A stretch of DNA of 64,000 nt, taken from the NCBI RefSeq assembly GCF_965638725.1, contig NC_134950.1, positions 145,629,636-145,693,635 on the forward strand. Direction: 5' to 3'. The position numbers and the translations under genes are program-made. Source of the stretch: Aptenodytes patagonicus. Its lineage: Eukaryota; Chordata; Aves; Sphenisciformes; Spheniscidae. The first letter of the stretch is position 1; each line of letters opens with the position of its first letter. The notes beneath the pieces were generated by a model that had not been told where the DNA came from, made no database searches, and saw only the letters and a list, made by a program, of their open reading frames with translations. Below are positions 51,033-62,200 of the stretch, one piece after another.

Positions 51033-54000
51033 CTAAATTGGGGGGAAAAAAAATTCTTAGTAAACTGTAACCACTCCTTTTTCATGCTAGTTTTAGAGTA
51101 AGGCCATGTCTCCAACATCTGAGTATTGGGAGGGATGTATTACTATAATCACACTTGTATTGAATTTTCCTGCAGAAAAAAAGGAAAAAACACCACCAAA
51201 GGCAGCATTAAACACGAGAGGTGAAACCTAGGAAAAAAAAAGCTAGCAGTACCATTTTTGTATTTTAACCACACAAACTGATTTCAGATACTCAGTGATA
51301 GAGTGTTACATACCTTATCACCCCTCTCCCTACCAGAGGTATTTTCAAAGTAAGGTTTACTATGCTTTTGAAACTAAGATATTCCAGGAAGGAAAGGGAA
51401 AACCTGTGTTTTGACACATATTTTAGAAATGTATTTAATATAAGGGGTGCTTATTTATCAGTTTGACTGGAGATAAGCTTCAAATCAGTCTAGTCAGTCA
51501 TAGTCAAGGGAGTTTTTTCATATCTTAATTTAAATGGAAAGTTGTATCAGGAGTGTTTGACCTGCTAATTGATTAATATCCTCCATAAAAGGTTAAATAG
51601 CTTCTTAAACATGCTTCTCAGCATAGTTCTGTACATCTTTTAATGCCACAAGAAGTGTTGGAGCAAAACTACATTGAACTCTGACTTCATTATTTTTCAC
51701 TCCCTTTCAATCAGAAACCAGATACAAGTACCACACTGGAGTCAGCAGGACTACCTCCAAAGTTATGCCTCCCCACGTGGAAAAAAGTGTAGTTTACTAA
51801 AAATCATTTAGGACCATGCACCGACATTTATACTTTCTGAAGTGTAGTGTAAGAGGTATGGAGTAGACTGGCCTGCAATATTCTGCGTTGTGAAAGAGTT
51901 AAGTAGTAAGAACGCTAGCTTTAAGTGGCAAATAAACTGGTAACACTGAATAAATGTTGAATTAAGTTATCTTAGGCTCTCTATTTTTATGGATAACAAG
52001 CACACAATACATATGTTTGAAAATGAAAGTATCAGAACTTTCAGAATCCATACCTCTTTCAGTTTATTTCGAATTAGTGTAGCTGAAGTATTCAATGAAT
52101 CATCATCCATATCCACTTTAGGTATTTCCGGTAGCTGTGGACCAATAATGGCTTCAGTATTGTCCGCACTTGTTCCAATGAGGGAAAACTTGTTACCTTC
52201 TTCTCTCTTCCTCTTACGTTCTTGCAGGTGAGTTGTACGAGGCATGAACCTATCAATTCCATTATCAATCGGAACCGTTCTTTGCTGCATTAAAGGAGTC
52301 GGTGGAGTACGTCCTCCCGGCTGTACATTTAGCGTTAGGGATGTGCTTTGACCAAAGTACCCAGAGGTTTCAGCACAATTGTTACCATACTGGGGAAATG
52401 TCAGCAGGCTCCAATTATGATTCCCAGATGGATATCCTGTGTTCTGGGATACCCTGTGAGAACTTGTAAAGCAGGATGGATCCCAGTTAACAGTTGTACA
52501 TGACCCTGGTGTACTCCACGGACAGTCAGAGTTCTTTGAGATGGTCTTCTCGGGCCCCTCTACTTTCTTTAACACAAAGCAATCTTTAAAACAACAAAAA
52601 AAGTAGCTTCACTATTTCACGTCATTATTAGTTCTAACACGTAAGAAAAAGCATTTAATACAATTACAGAAGCAATACCAGTGATATTTCAATCCCAGCC
52701 ACCTTTCTGTGATTCTTTTTCCCTAAGCGGCACCTTTCGAACTGCAGTTCTTCAGCCTAGTGCCTCTGCTGGTTTGTGAGGAATGCCTGAGCAGAAGTAT
52801 TTCAGCAGTTTTGAGAACATGAGGAAAATATTTCTAATGTTGCAAATCAATGATTTTTACCTCCAGTTATGATTTCAAGAAGGACGGGCTGTCTTGCAAC
52901 ATTGAAAAAAACCAGGTGTTTTGATGTTAAAAATCAGTGATTTTACCCCCTTTAAATATCCTCATGCAATGAATAACGATATCAAAGTACATAAGCACAA
53001 GAAAGGAGAAGCCTGTGCTTGGCCATGAGCTTATTTCTCAGCTTGCCCAGCGTTCAGTGCTGCCTGGGAACTCTGCAGTACAGTAGCCTTTCCAAACCCA
53101 GTCCATTCTTAGCATTCCTCCAGCACCGAATGTATGCTGGAGAAATTTTTTGTTGAAGGTTCTGGTATAGTCACCGTCCTTACAGACTGTCCCTTTGGGC
53201 ATGCCTGAATGAGCTGGAACAAGGGTGAAAAGATGATCCCAAATTTCCTGCCAGTGCTTGAAATTTCTGGTAACATTTTGAAAAGAAAACAAAAAGAGAA
53301 GGGAATACTTCATTATTAAAGCTTAAGCCTTCCTTTATTTTGGTCTTAACCAAAAGCGAAAAGTTGCTTTGAAAAAGATACAGCCCTCTAAACACTGAAA
53401 GATGTCTCCCTTCTGCTGCAAACGTACTTAAAATGCATCTTTCAAACAGCTAGATACCAAGCATCTTCTTTAATGGGCACTTTAACCAAAACCCCACCCA
53501 CCACCGAAGAGAGATGTCAAGATTCTATAGGAAATTTAATTACAAACCTCTTTGATTTGTTGCTTTTGCGATGTACTTTCTTCTGTCCTGCAGCTTCTCC
53601 CTAGTTTCTTGGACGGTTTCAAATTCTGGAGCATAGCACACATGCAACAAACTACCAAAGAAACTTCGTTCGTCCATTTTTTTCTTGGCCACCCTGAAGG
53701 GAATTAAATTGTATTGGCAAAACTGAGGATTTTACTTCAGCTCTCTAGAATCTTAACAGATGTCAAAGATTAAGAAAGCAAGAGGCAGATACTGCCCTGT
53801 CTAGTACCTTGCACATTGCAGTTTTTGGAATTTTATAAGATAAACTTCAGTAAATTGCTCTGCTGGGTATTCATCTAGAGCATGATACTCTTCAATGGCA
53901 CCATATAATGCAAACTGTTCAACTAATTCCTTCATAACACCTAATGCAGGAACTCCTTGTATTAGTAAATAACGAGATTCCAAGTTGATAGTATAAACCT

Positions 54001-55759
54001 GGGGAGGAAAAAAAAAAAAGAGAGTATTCCAAAATGTTCACATTCTTGCTTTACTGCAAAAGTAAGGAATTTTCTCGGTGGTTTCTGTTGTTCCTCAAAT
54101 CCTCTCAGGATGCTGAAAATCCCTCCGTACTCTATTTTGACTTTGGACTCTCGCAGGAGCAGTAAGTGCACAGTTATCTGAGACCTCTTTGTCACTGAGC
54201 GGGAGCTGAACTCGAGCTTCTTACTCAAAGTAGAGCACAAATTGGAGTTGACTCTTCTGCACTAGGTCACAGTACTGCCATTTGCTAAGTAAAATCTCTA
54301 AGTCTCTGGCCAATTTCCTTGCAAGACTGACTAGTAACCAGTTAATATGAGGCACTGTCAAAATAAAGAGAGAAGCACTGTAAAACCTGCCTTGTTCACG
54401 GGCAGAGAGGCCACGCAGGTAAAACACGGGGGGGGGGGGGGGGGGGAGTACCACAATTCCCTGGGGCAGATCACGTGTGTGCAAAGCTGCCACCTCACTA
54501 AAGTGATGAAACAGCATATGTTTTTAAGACAAACAGAGACAAGATGCCGAGAGAAGCAAGGTCTTCCCCCAGCAGGTTAAAAAAACCAAACTACTCTTTT
54601 CTGCCTTGTGTAATGACTGTCACATAACACAGACTCTAAGGAAAGTTCTGTGACAGCTCACAACATACACTAGGTAGCTAAACCATGAGATCAAAGGGAA
54701 TTCATTCTGATTTGTTAAGAAAACATTCAGACTGCATGAGCTGCACATCCTTCTCAAAAAACAGCAAATGCAGGACGAAGAGGGAACCTCTCAGGAAACC
54801 AGCTCTCAAACCGCCATCATAAAAGATACTCTCTACAACCAGGTCACGTAAACTGTTCTTGCGATAGCAGCTTACTCCTACCTGCTCTCTTTCTCACGTC
54901 AGCCCTAGAAGGTGCCTTGACGGCACCCTCTACCTTAAGCGCACACCCAAAAAGCAAATCCAGCACTTCCGCTGCCGTAGCGAGAGGTTCCTGCTATGCG
55001 GCAGGCAAGGCCCACGAAGGCCGCGGCCTTCCCCTCATCTCCCCAGGAGCTGCCGGACACCAGAGCACAAGTACAAGGGCAGCCTGGCGCGCGTGAGTCC
55101 TGCCGCGTTCAGTGGCCCTGCGTACCCAGCCGCCCGCTGGCCAACGGCTAACGGCAGCGGCACTCGGCTCCGCAGGTTTCCTTGCGCCGCTCTTCACCTT
55201 CGGTTTTGCGTTCCGCACACAACTAGCCTGCTTGTGCCGCACGCGTTTCTAAGTGATTAATTTACAAAACGCAATGTGGCAGCGACTACATTCATCAGAC
55301 CCAACCCCAGCTACTCCTTCCGGTGTCGCTGCCCGCCTGAGCCCACGCCCCGCTGCACCTCGGCGGCAAGGAGAACCGGAAAACGTCCGGAACGGGGACC
55401 GCTACTGGTAACGGAGCCGGGCGGCGACGGACCCGCAGCTGAAGGGATGCGGGGAGCTCGGCTGCTGAGCGCCCTGTCCCCGAGAAACCGCGGCCAACAA
55501 CCCCGGCCACGGGCCGGGCGGCTGCAGCCCGCGCCAGCGCCGAGGGCGCGGCGCTCCGGGACCGGAGCAGCGCGCGGCGGCCCTCACGGCTGAGGCGGCC
55601 CTACCGCGGGCCCCGGAAGGCCCGAGCCGGCCCCACCTTCACGGCGCGCGGCCTCCGCCCCTCCCGGTACTTGGCGCGCGACTCGCAGACCCCCAGCTGC
55701 GCGTGGTGCTTGCAGGCATCACCCAGCCCGCCGCCGGTACCGCCGCTGCCGGCCGCCAT
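50946..55759 (-). CDS. RBM48: RNA-binding motif protein 48 (complete)
   Basis: CDS on the minus strand, complement of join(50946..51032, 52054..52583, 53548..53693, 53808..53998, 55637..55759), 358 codons; human RBM48 has 367. Residues 42-105 plus the next exon form an RRM: RNP2-like YLLIQGVP (51-58) and RNP1-like FTEVYLIKF (90-98), then FFGSLLHVCYAPEFETV. The C-terminal half is mostly divergent but keeps DRFMPRTTHLQERKRKRE, the KVDMDDDSLNTSATLIR motif and the terminal KQRRRI. RBM48 with ARMC7 belongs to the minor (U12-type) spliceosome and associates with capped U6atac snRNA (known from mammals and maize). Its start codon sits in a TISU element, and its promoter is shared with PEX1, as in human. 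Confidence 0.97.
52054..52583 (-). CDS. RBM48: RBM48 coding exon 4
   Basis: The acceptor on - is gttttaaag and the donor is GAG|gtatgg. 530 bp encoding the divergent linker (DCFVLKKVEGPEK...) and the conserved block DRFMPRTTHLQERKRKRE to LIRNKLKE. The open frame runs on past the donor but that part is intronic. Confidence 0.95.
53548..53693 (-). CDS. RBM48: RBM48 coding exon 3
   Basis: The acceptor on - is aattcccttcag and the donor is AGAG|gtttgt. Completes Arg105 and encodes VAKKKMDERSFFGSLLHVCY, APEFETVQETREKLQDRRKY and IAKATNQR, the end of the RRM and a charged helix. Confidence 0.95.
53808..53998 (-). CDS. RBM48: RBM48 coding exon 2 (RRM core)
   Basis: The acceptor on - is ttcctccccag and the donor is GCAAG|gtacta. 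Encodes VYTINLESRYLLIQGVPALG, VMKELVEQFALYGAIEEYHA and LDEYPAEQFTEVYLIKFQKL, closely matching human RBM48. Confidence 0.97.
53999..55636 (-). other. RBM48: RBM48 intron 1
   Basis: 1.6 kb, with G20 at 54428-54447. It becomes CpG-rich from about 54950 toward the shared promoter. No exon was recognised. Confidence 0.8.
54428..54447. repeat. Poly(G) homopolymer, 20 G
   Basis: G20 on + in RBM48 intron 1, so C20 in the RBM48 pre-mRNA. It could form a G-quadruplex on the + strand. Confidence 0.9.
55637..55759 (-). CDS. RBM48: RBM48 coding exon 1
   Basis: Encodes MAAGSGGTGGGLGDACKHHA and QLGVCESRAKYREGRRPRAV plus Lys, donor AAG|gtgggg. RAKYREGRRPRAVK is identical to human. The ATG lies inside GAAGATGGCGGC. 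Confidence 0.95.
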
Positions 55760-55763
55760 CTTC
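55752..55763 (-). promoter_or_regulatory. RBM48: TISU/YY1 element containing the RBM48 start codon
   Basis: On the minus strand, GAAGATGGCGGC fits the TISU consensus SAASATGGCGGC at every position. TISU elements bind YY1 and support initiation on mRNAs with very short 5'UTRs, so the RBM48 TSS is predicted within about 30 bases upstream (about 55765-55795). Confidence 0.75.
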
Positions 55764-56109
55764 CCATCACCCACCGCGCCCCGCGTAGGCAGCGCTAGCT
55801 GCTGGCCGAGAGAGCAGCCAATCAGGCAACGGGCAGAACTCTCATTGGCTCCCGCTGAGGCGGAAATGGACGGTGTCGGTAAGCCAGGCAGAGCGAGCCG
55901 AAGCCCTCGATAGAGAAGCCAATCAGAGGCAGGGAGTGGGTATATGCCGCGCCCGCATTGGCCGGCAGCGGGTCACGCCATTGTCTCGGGGTGACAGGGG
56001 GGAATTTCGGGAAGGCCTGGCCCGCCCGCCCCCGAGTAGGCAGCTCCCTGCTAGGGCGGAGCGGGCGCGCATCTGGCGCCGGGCCTGCGGGGCCCGGCCG
56101 GCCGCCGGC

Positions 56110-56238
56110 ATGTGGGGCAGCGGCAATCCCGGCGGAGGGGGAGCCGGAGCCGCCGCGGTGACGGTCGTCCTGAGCGGGACCCGGGACTGCTTCCTGCACC
56201 TGCCTTCCGTGCTGGCCGCTCACCTCCGCCTGCAGCAG
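56110..56238 (+). CDS. PEX1: PEX1 coding exon 1
   Basis: Encodes [20 protein letters not shown] and [20 protein letters not shown] plus LQQ; donor CAG|gtacgg. Human PEX1 likewise starts MWGS followed by a Gly/Ala-rich stretch and RDCFLHLP. Confidence 0.96.
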
Positions 56239-59200
56239 GTACGGGCTCGGCTCCGCTCGGGGCCTGGGCGGAGGGACGCCTCAGCCAGAGAGGATTATGG
56301 GAGAGCACCGTCTCCCCCTCCCCCGGCATCCCGTTGCTATGGTGACACGAAGAGCCCGCCCCCCTCCCTTCACGCGCAACCTTCCCCGCCACCAGCCGCG
56401 GTGTCGCTATGGTGACGGAGCGCGCGAGCCTCCCCCTGCAGCTGGGGGGGAAATCCCCCCCCCGCGGAGACGCAGCTGCTTTGTGGCCACAGCAACGGGG
56501 AGCCCCGCCCCTTGGCGCCCCCTGCGGCGGGGCCCAGGCGACCCCGCCGGTGCGGCGCCTCACAGCGGCAGCCCCGGGCGGGGCGGCACCGCCCCGCTCC
56601 GGCCGGCTCCGGTGGCCGGGCCCCGGGGGGGGCTGCCCTGGTTTGCCATCCATTCTTCGTAATAAAATGCGGGGAAGACTGGACTTTATCCCCCAACGCG
56701 GTCTTGCACTATTGGCATCTGCATCTCTCTCGGTGCTATGTGTTTTATGCCAGCTTTCACAGTAACTCACCAGCATCAACCGAAATGCGTAAATTAATCT
56801 TTAAGGTAGGAGGTAAGGTAGTAAATCCAAGTGGAATCATGATTCTTGGTGTACGTGAATCTTTCGCCATAAATGCCTGTATAGACAGGGACACCTGTCG
56901 TGCAAAGTCCTATTAATATTAAGTACACCGATCGGTTGCAGGACCGCACCTTAGATTTCAGGTAACATTTCACACGTGAAAACGAGAGCAAAGCCTGCGT
57001 GCATCCCTTGTGCGATGAACACAAGAATTAAGGATCTGCTAGCAGAACAGACAGGATGAAGAATGGCAAGAATGAGCGGGTGAAGAGGAGGAGATGGGAG
57101 CGAAGCTGGGGAGCGGAGATGGCGGATGCAGTCCTGGCAAAACCCCTCTCAGCCAGGCTGGCCTCACCCAGCGTGTGTAACCTGCTGATTTCCCAAGGCC
57201 AAAAAGGACATTTTGCAAAAGCAAAATCGTCTAGACTTGTAAAAACCTGCTCTTTTTTCTTTGGGGTAGTAGAAGGAGGTTGGTGGGGTTGCAAGAAATC
57301 GGGTATAAATGTTTGCTTCATTTCTGCTACGGTTTCTGGATGTTTTACAAATTTGCTGGCAAGAGAGAGGAAAAAGGAGTGTAATTGCTTTGAAGTCTTG
57401 TAGCGTCATTCTATACATAGTTGGTTATGGTGGGCTCCCCCTTTTACTTAACGTGATCCACAAAATGAAAATACATGATCTCCGAAATCTTGATAGAAAT
57501 AGCATATTGAATGCAAACTCTTGACTAAAAATGTTAAAAAAGAGGTAATTATGTTAATAGATTACACTGAGTAAATCATATAAAAACTTAAATGGAATCA
57601 AAAGCTAAATCTAATTGCAGAAGGTATTAGATAAGTGGGTGATAAAATGGTCTATGAAACTCAATGTTGTATGAAGATTAAGACACTCAGGGAGAGGCTT
57701 TATCTGTGTGAAGACAGGGAAGAGCTGTAGATTGAGTATTATGTTTGGTGAAAGGATCTTGGAACCATTGTAGATATTGTCTGAAAATGTTTTCAGAGTT
57801 TACCAAAAAGTCAAATAATATTTAAGATTATTAGGATACAGTTGAGAACAAAACAGAAAACATCACTATGTTAACAAGTAAATCTATGATATATCCATGG
57901 TGTACATTGTCTTGGTTACTTGATTTTCATAAAAATAGTCATTAAAAAAAAAATAAATACAGAAAATGTCAGTTGAGTGATACAGTGTAGGATATAGTCT
58001 CTTTATATGGAAACTGACTGAACATATTAAGATTCTTCAGTCTGGAATCAGAATAGCTGAGCGGTTCTGAAACAGATTGATAACATCATTTTGGTCTGAG
58101 TTTGTGTGACTTGTGACTTAGTTTACACATCCCCCAGTTCATGAAAGCACTCTTGGAGTCCATGCAAATGTTAAAATGCATACGAAGTTTAAGCATATGC
58201 TTATGTTTTTTCCTCATTTGGGAAATAGGAATACGTAGTTACACATTTCTGTAAGATATCTGTTTGATAGACCGTAATACAGAAGGGAAGACGAATTATT
58301 TTCCTTACTTAAAAATAGTCCATAAACATTAAAAGCTGTTTAGAAGTTGAAACCAACATGCACTTCTATGTTAAGAGTTGTGCAGATAGGTAACGTGGAG
58401 AAGAATTCTAAGGAAGGTCTTGGTTATTAAGTTGGCCAGTCTGCCAGAATTAAAAAAAAAAAAAAAAAAAAAAACCCAAACAAAAACCAAAACTGTCACT
58501 GCTAATAGAAACACCCTTTACTAACATGTTGTAAACGCTGCAAGTTATCGTTAGGGAATATTAATTAAAATAAGGCATGTAAAATCCAGAAAATTTCTTT
58601 AATTCCTTTGATCTCTCTAATCAAATACAGTTTAGGTTGACTAATAGTCATCTTATTTAGCTTGTTTTGATGTTAATTTATTTTATTTCTTTGAAACTCA
58701 CAGGGCCAAGCTGTGAAAGTATCCTGTGGTCATCAGCCTGTATTTCTGAGCTGGATGGAAATCAGGCATCGAGGGCACCAAGGTGAAAATACTGCAGAGA
58801 TTAATAGACAGTTAGCAGAGAAACTTGGCATTACAGATGGAGAACAGGTTTGAAATGCAATCTTTTTTCTTATTTAAATAAAGAGTATATTGCAAGATAC
58901 CTGAAAAGGTAATAATTTACAAGTTAGCTATAAACTTCTTGTTTCATGTATTTAGACAGTTACTTCATTTATATCTGCTCATAAGAAAAGTTAACTACCG
59001 TGAAGCGTCTCAAACATGAAAATATTTGCTCATTAAATCATTAACAACTGCCTAAATAACGTTAGGATAGGCTTGTGGGTAGGTCTTTGTAGGGCTGGAG
59101 CCACTATCTGCAGTGCCATTAATTTTAGGAAAATACACTTTTAAGCAATTAAACAATTTGGGAATTACTTTATGAGAATATTTTGCCTGGAGCTCCTGTT

Positions 59201-62200
59201 ATTTTAAAGTATTTATTGACTTACTGCATATTTCTTCTTGTTTGACTTATTTGGGGTTTAAATTTTCATCCCTTTTTTCCCCCTTTCACCATATGTCCCC
59301 ATGTGTCCTCTCTCTTTGAACGTGTATTTAAATTGACCTCTTACTCTTGGACACTGTGTTAAACTTCTTGGAAACAATTCTTTCATTGGACAGAAATTGA
59401 AGAGATGCCCGAGAGGCAGGCAGAGCTTTCTGACATGGGACTGTTAAAATCTCAAGGGTCTTTTTTTTTTTTTTTTTTTTTTTTATATTAGAGATTTAAA
59501 CAAACAAGAATAGAAAAGTATTACTCTACACAGTGTTATTGTGTAGTATATTCATATATGCCTATTCTCTCATATGGAAAATTTCATTCAGCATAACAGA
59601 AGACATCAAAGAATGTGGCTCAAAGCAGTGTGTTATCTTACCTTGTTTACTTTTTTAGCATATTCTCTCTAGAAATGATGTATCTGTTTGCAGAACTTTA
59701 CAATTTACTAGGTCAGTGGCAAGGTAACTACCCTTTTTTGCTTTAGCGATTAATAGCCTTCAACAGAAAAACAATTGACAAAGGAAACCTAAGAAAACCT
59801 CACCCAACTGTTGCCTGAAAATAATAATCTGTACAATCGAATGAATAAATGAATAATTAGGTAGTTTTGCCATTGCTTTGGATTCAGGAGTGGCATGTTT
59901 GCTGTGTTTCATAATAATATGCCCTTCTATTTACTATGTTGGGGAAAAGGTATTCCTCTCAACTTTTGTCTCAAACTGAGGACCTAGAGGAATTTATAAT
60001 CAATTGTTACTTTCATAAAAGCGGACTTGAAATAAATCTCTCTCAGAGGACAGGTAACTAATTTTATATCAAGAGAAATGTAATGAAGTTTATTTAAAAA
60101 TGTATGACATGATATTGTTTGAAAATTGTTACTTTCTGTCAAATTGAACCTTTGGTAAAAATTAACTTTGGAAATACATGTTTAATGCTTTCTGAAAAGC
60201 CCAAGCCACAATAGCTTTTATCATTCCTCCTGATACACAGGACCTCAAAACTGTTCTGTGGAAGTGGGGCTGCTTCCTGGGAAACCATTCATAAAGGAGC
60301 CGATTTTGCTTTTGTATTGTACTTTTTCCTCATTTCTTCATCTGTTTCTGCCTTATCTAAATTTGTGCACAACTTGACGAATTTTTCTGCTTTCTGGAGT
60401 CCAGGACATTTAAAAATAAAAATTTAAAAATGCAAAGACAGTTATGTGATCAATATGCATTAAAAAATTGATCGTTTGTTATCAGCTGGTAAAGCTCTTG
60501 ATGCTTTTCACATTCCCTTCCATTCACAGTGTGGTGAAGTCCCCAGGCATGCCCAATGCAATCCATTTCCAATGTGTTGAACATCCATCTTCTGCTTATG
60601 AATGACCTAGTGTCATGAAGAAGATGTATGTTCAAAGTATGAAAATGTATCGTGAAGGAGATGTTGGTTTTCTAGTTGAATTAAAGATGGAGCTTTTCTG
60701 TGTTTAAAAATAAGAAGTTAAATATTTTGAAATGGTGTTACTTTTGCCAGGTATTTCTTGAACCCTGTTCCCACGTCTCCTCCTGTCAGCAAGTAGAAGT
60801 GGAACCACTCTCAACAGATGATTGGGAAATTCTGGTAATAAAACCTTTTCCCCTGTTCACGTCCTTTTCTTACAGATGACAGAGATTTTGACACAAGCAG
60901 TTTTTTTGCACAATGCCCCATTCTTTTCAGCCCCTAAGGAAATACTAAATGTGGTGGGATTTAATTGTATTTTGTATTGCAAATGGTGTATTAGAAAGAG
61001 ACATAGAGTTTTTATCTTCAAAGAAATGTTAAAAATTTATGCAGTATTTAATTTGTAATGATACCACATTTTCCCAGGAACTGCATGCTTCCTCTCTTGA
61101 AAAACATCTTCTTGACCAGATTCGAATAGTATTTCCAAAAGCCATCTTTCCTGTATGGGTTGAACAGCACACTCACATTTACATCAAAATCGGTAAGCAA
61201 CAGTGAAGGCTTTTGTGGCACCTTGAGTAAGTTGTTTTGCAAGAGTGGATGCATTCATTGACCTGCTTTGTTCATACTCAGGTACACTTATGCCAGCAGC
61301 CCCCTATGGGAGATTAGAGCCGTGCACGGAGCTTCTGATACTTCCCAAAACACGCGAACTTGAGGAAAATATCACCAGCACGCCTTCCACAGAAAGTGAC
61401 ATCTCGCTCAGAAGTTTTGTGAAGAATAACATGGAGCAAGAAGAAACAGTAAAGGATCCTTTTGCCAAACAACCTTACTTAAAGCCAGGAGTCCCTGAAC
61501 AGAGTAAGGCTGATGCAAACATGACATTTGGCTCAAATGTTCTCCCAAATATATGGAACTTCATAGGGAGCATTTTCTCTCATACATCTGAGCAGAAACA
61601 AAAGACTTTGTGTGATAAAGATGAAATGAGCACCTTCAAAGACAAGCTGCTGAACTTAATTCACATGGATTCCATTTTTAGAGTATGTCAGTCCCAGCCT
61701 CCCAGCGTACAGAATGTATCCGCCACTCACGCATTTCTGAAATGCAATGCTATTCATGTTTTTCCGTGGAATTTAGAATTTATAGATTTGGATCCAAATC
61801 CTGTAGTATCTTATGGGAAAATTAATGAGCTGCTTTCCCCAAGACAGCGTCATCAAGAAGCAAAGCAAAATCTGCCATTTGAAAAGCAAAAGCATATGAC
61901 TAGTACGCAAGACAAAAATCATTCTAATTCTAATAGCAGTCAAGCATCTAGTGAGGGATCTGTTGTTCAAATCGTTTGGAATGGATTTGAAGACCTAAAG
62001 AGTGTCATAGAGTATGGCCACAGTGGGGAAGCCCTACATGTTGGAAGAGTTTGGGTCAGTTTGAGCACACTATCTTTTGGACTTTTTATTGGATAATATT
62101 TTCTATTGGATAATTGTGGAACTGGCTAATTAACGTGCAGTTTTGGGATATAGACTTTGTGTTAAGCTCTCAAGTAGAGTATACTATAATCAAATAATAT

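Larger units (their letters stand above)
54950..56650. promoter_or_regulatory. Bidirectional CpG-island promoter of RBM48 and PEX1
   Basis: The start codons are at 55759 (-) and 56110 (+), 350 bp apart, inside one CpG-dense island. CCAAT boxes lie at 55818-55822 (+), 55844-55848 (as ATTGG), 55919-55923 (+) and 55957-55961 (as ATTGG), orientations alternating. A TATATG word at 55941-55946 is not convincing as a TATA box. RBM48 and PEX1 are also head to head in human. Confidence 0.85.

Noticed and set aside
51967-52053. C-terminal extension of the RBM48 exon 4 frame
   Set aside because: The donor GAG|gtatgg at 52054/52053 and an in-phase exon 5 ending KQRRRI, as in human, show that the extension is intron.
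53038-53313. 91-codon minus frame in RBM48 intron 3
   Set aside because: It is in the transcribed strand and has an acceptor-like tract, but RBM48 exons 3 and 4 join in frame without it and the peptide has no counterpart in human RBM48.
55941-55946. TATATG as a TATA box for PEX1
   Set aside because: It is about 165 bp from the start codon in a CpG-island promoter, lacks the TATAWAW form, and CCAAT-type architecture explains the promoter better.
55873-56916. Long open frames (up to 242 codons) on both strands at about 55822-56916
   Set aside because: These are CpG-island composition artefacts around the RBM48/PEX1 promoter. Only the segment 56110-56238 is real coding sequence (PEX1 exon 1).
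61245-61281. ATG at 61245 as the start of a 283-codon protein
   Set aside because: The frame is PEX1 exon 5 read through from the intron; a clear acceptor at 61280-61281 and phase-matched exon 4 show that PEX1 splices in at 61282.
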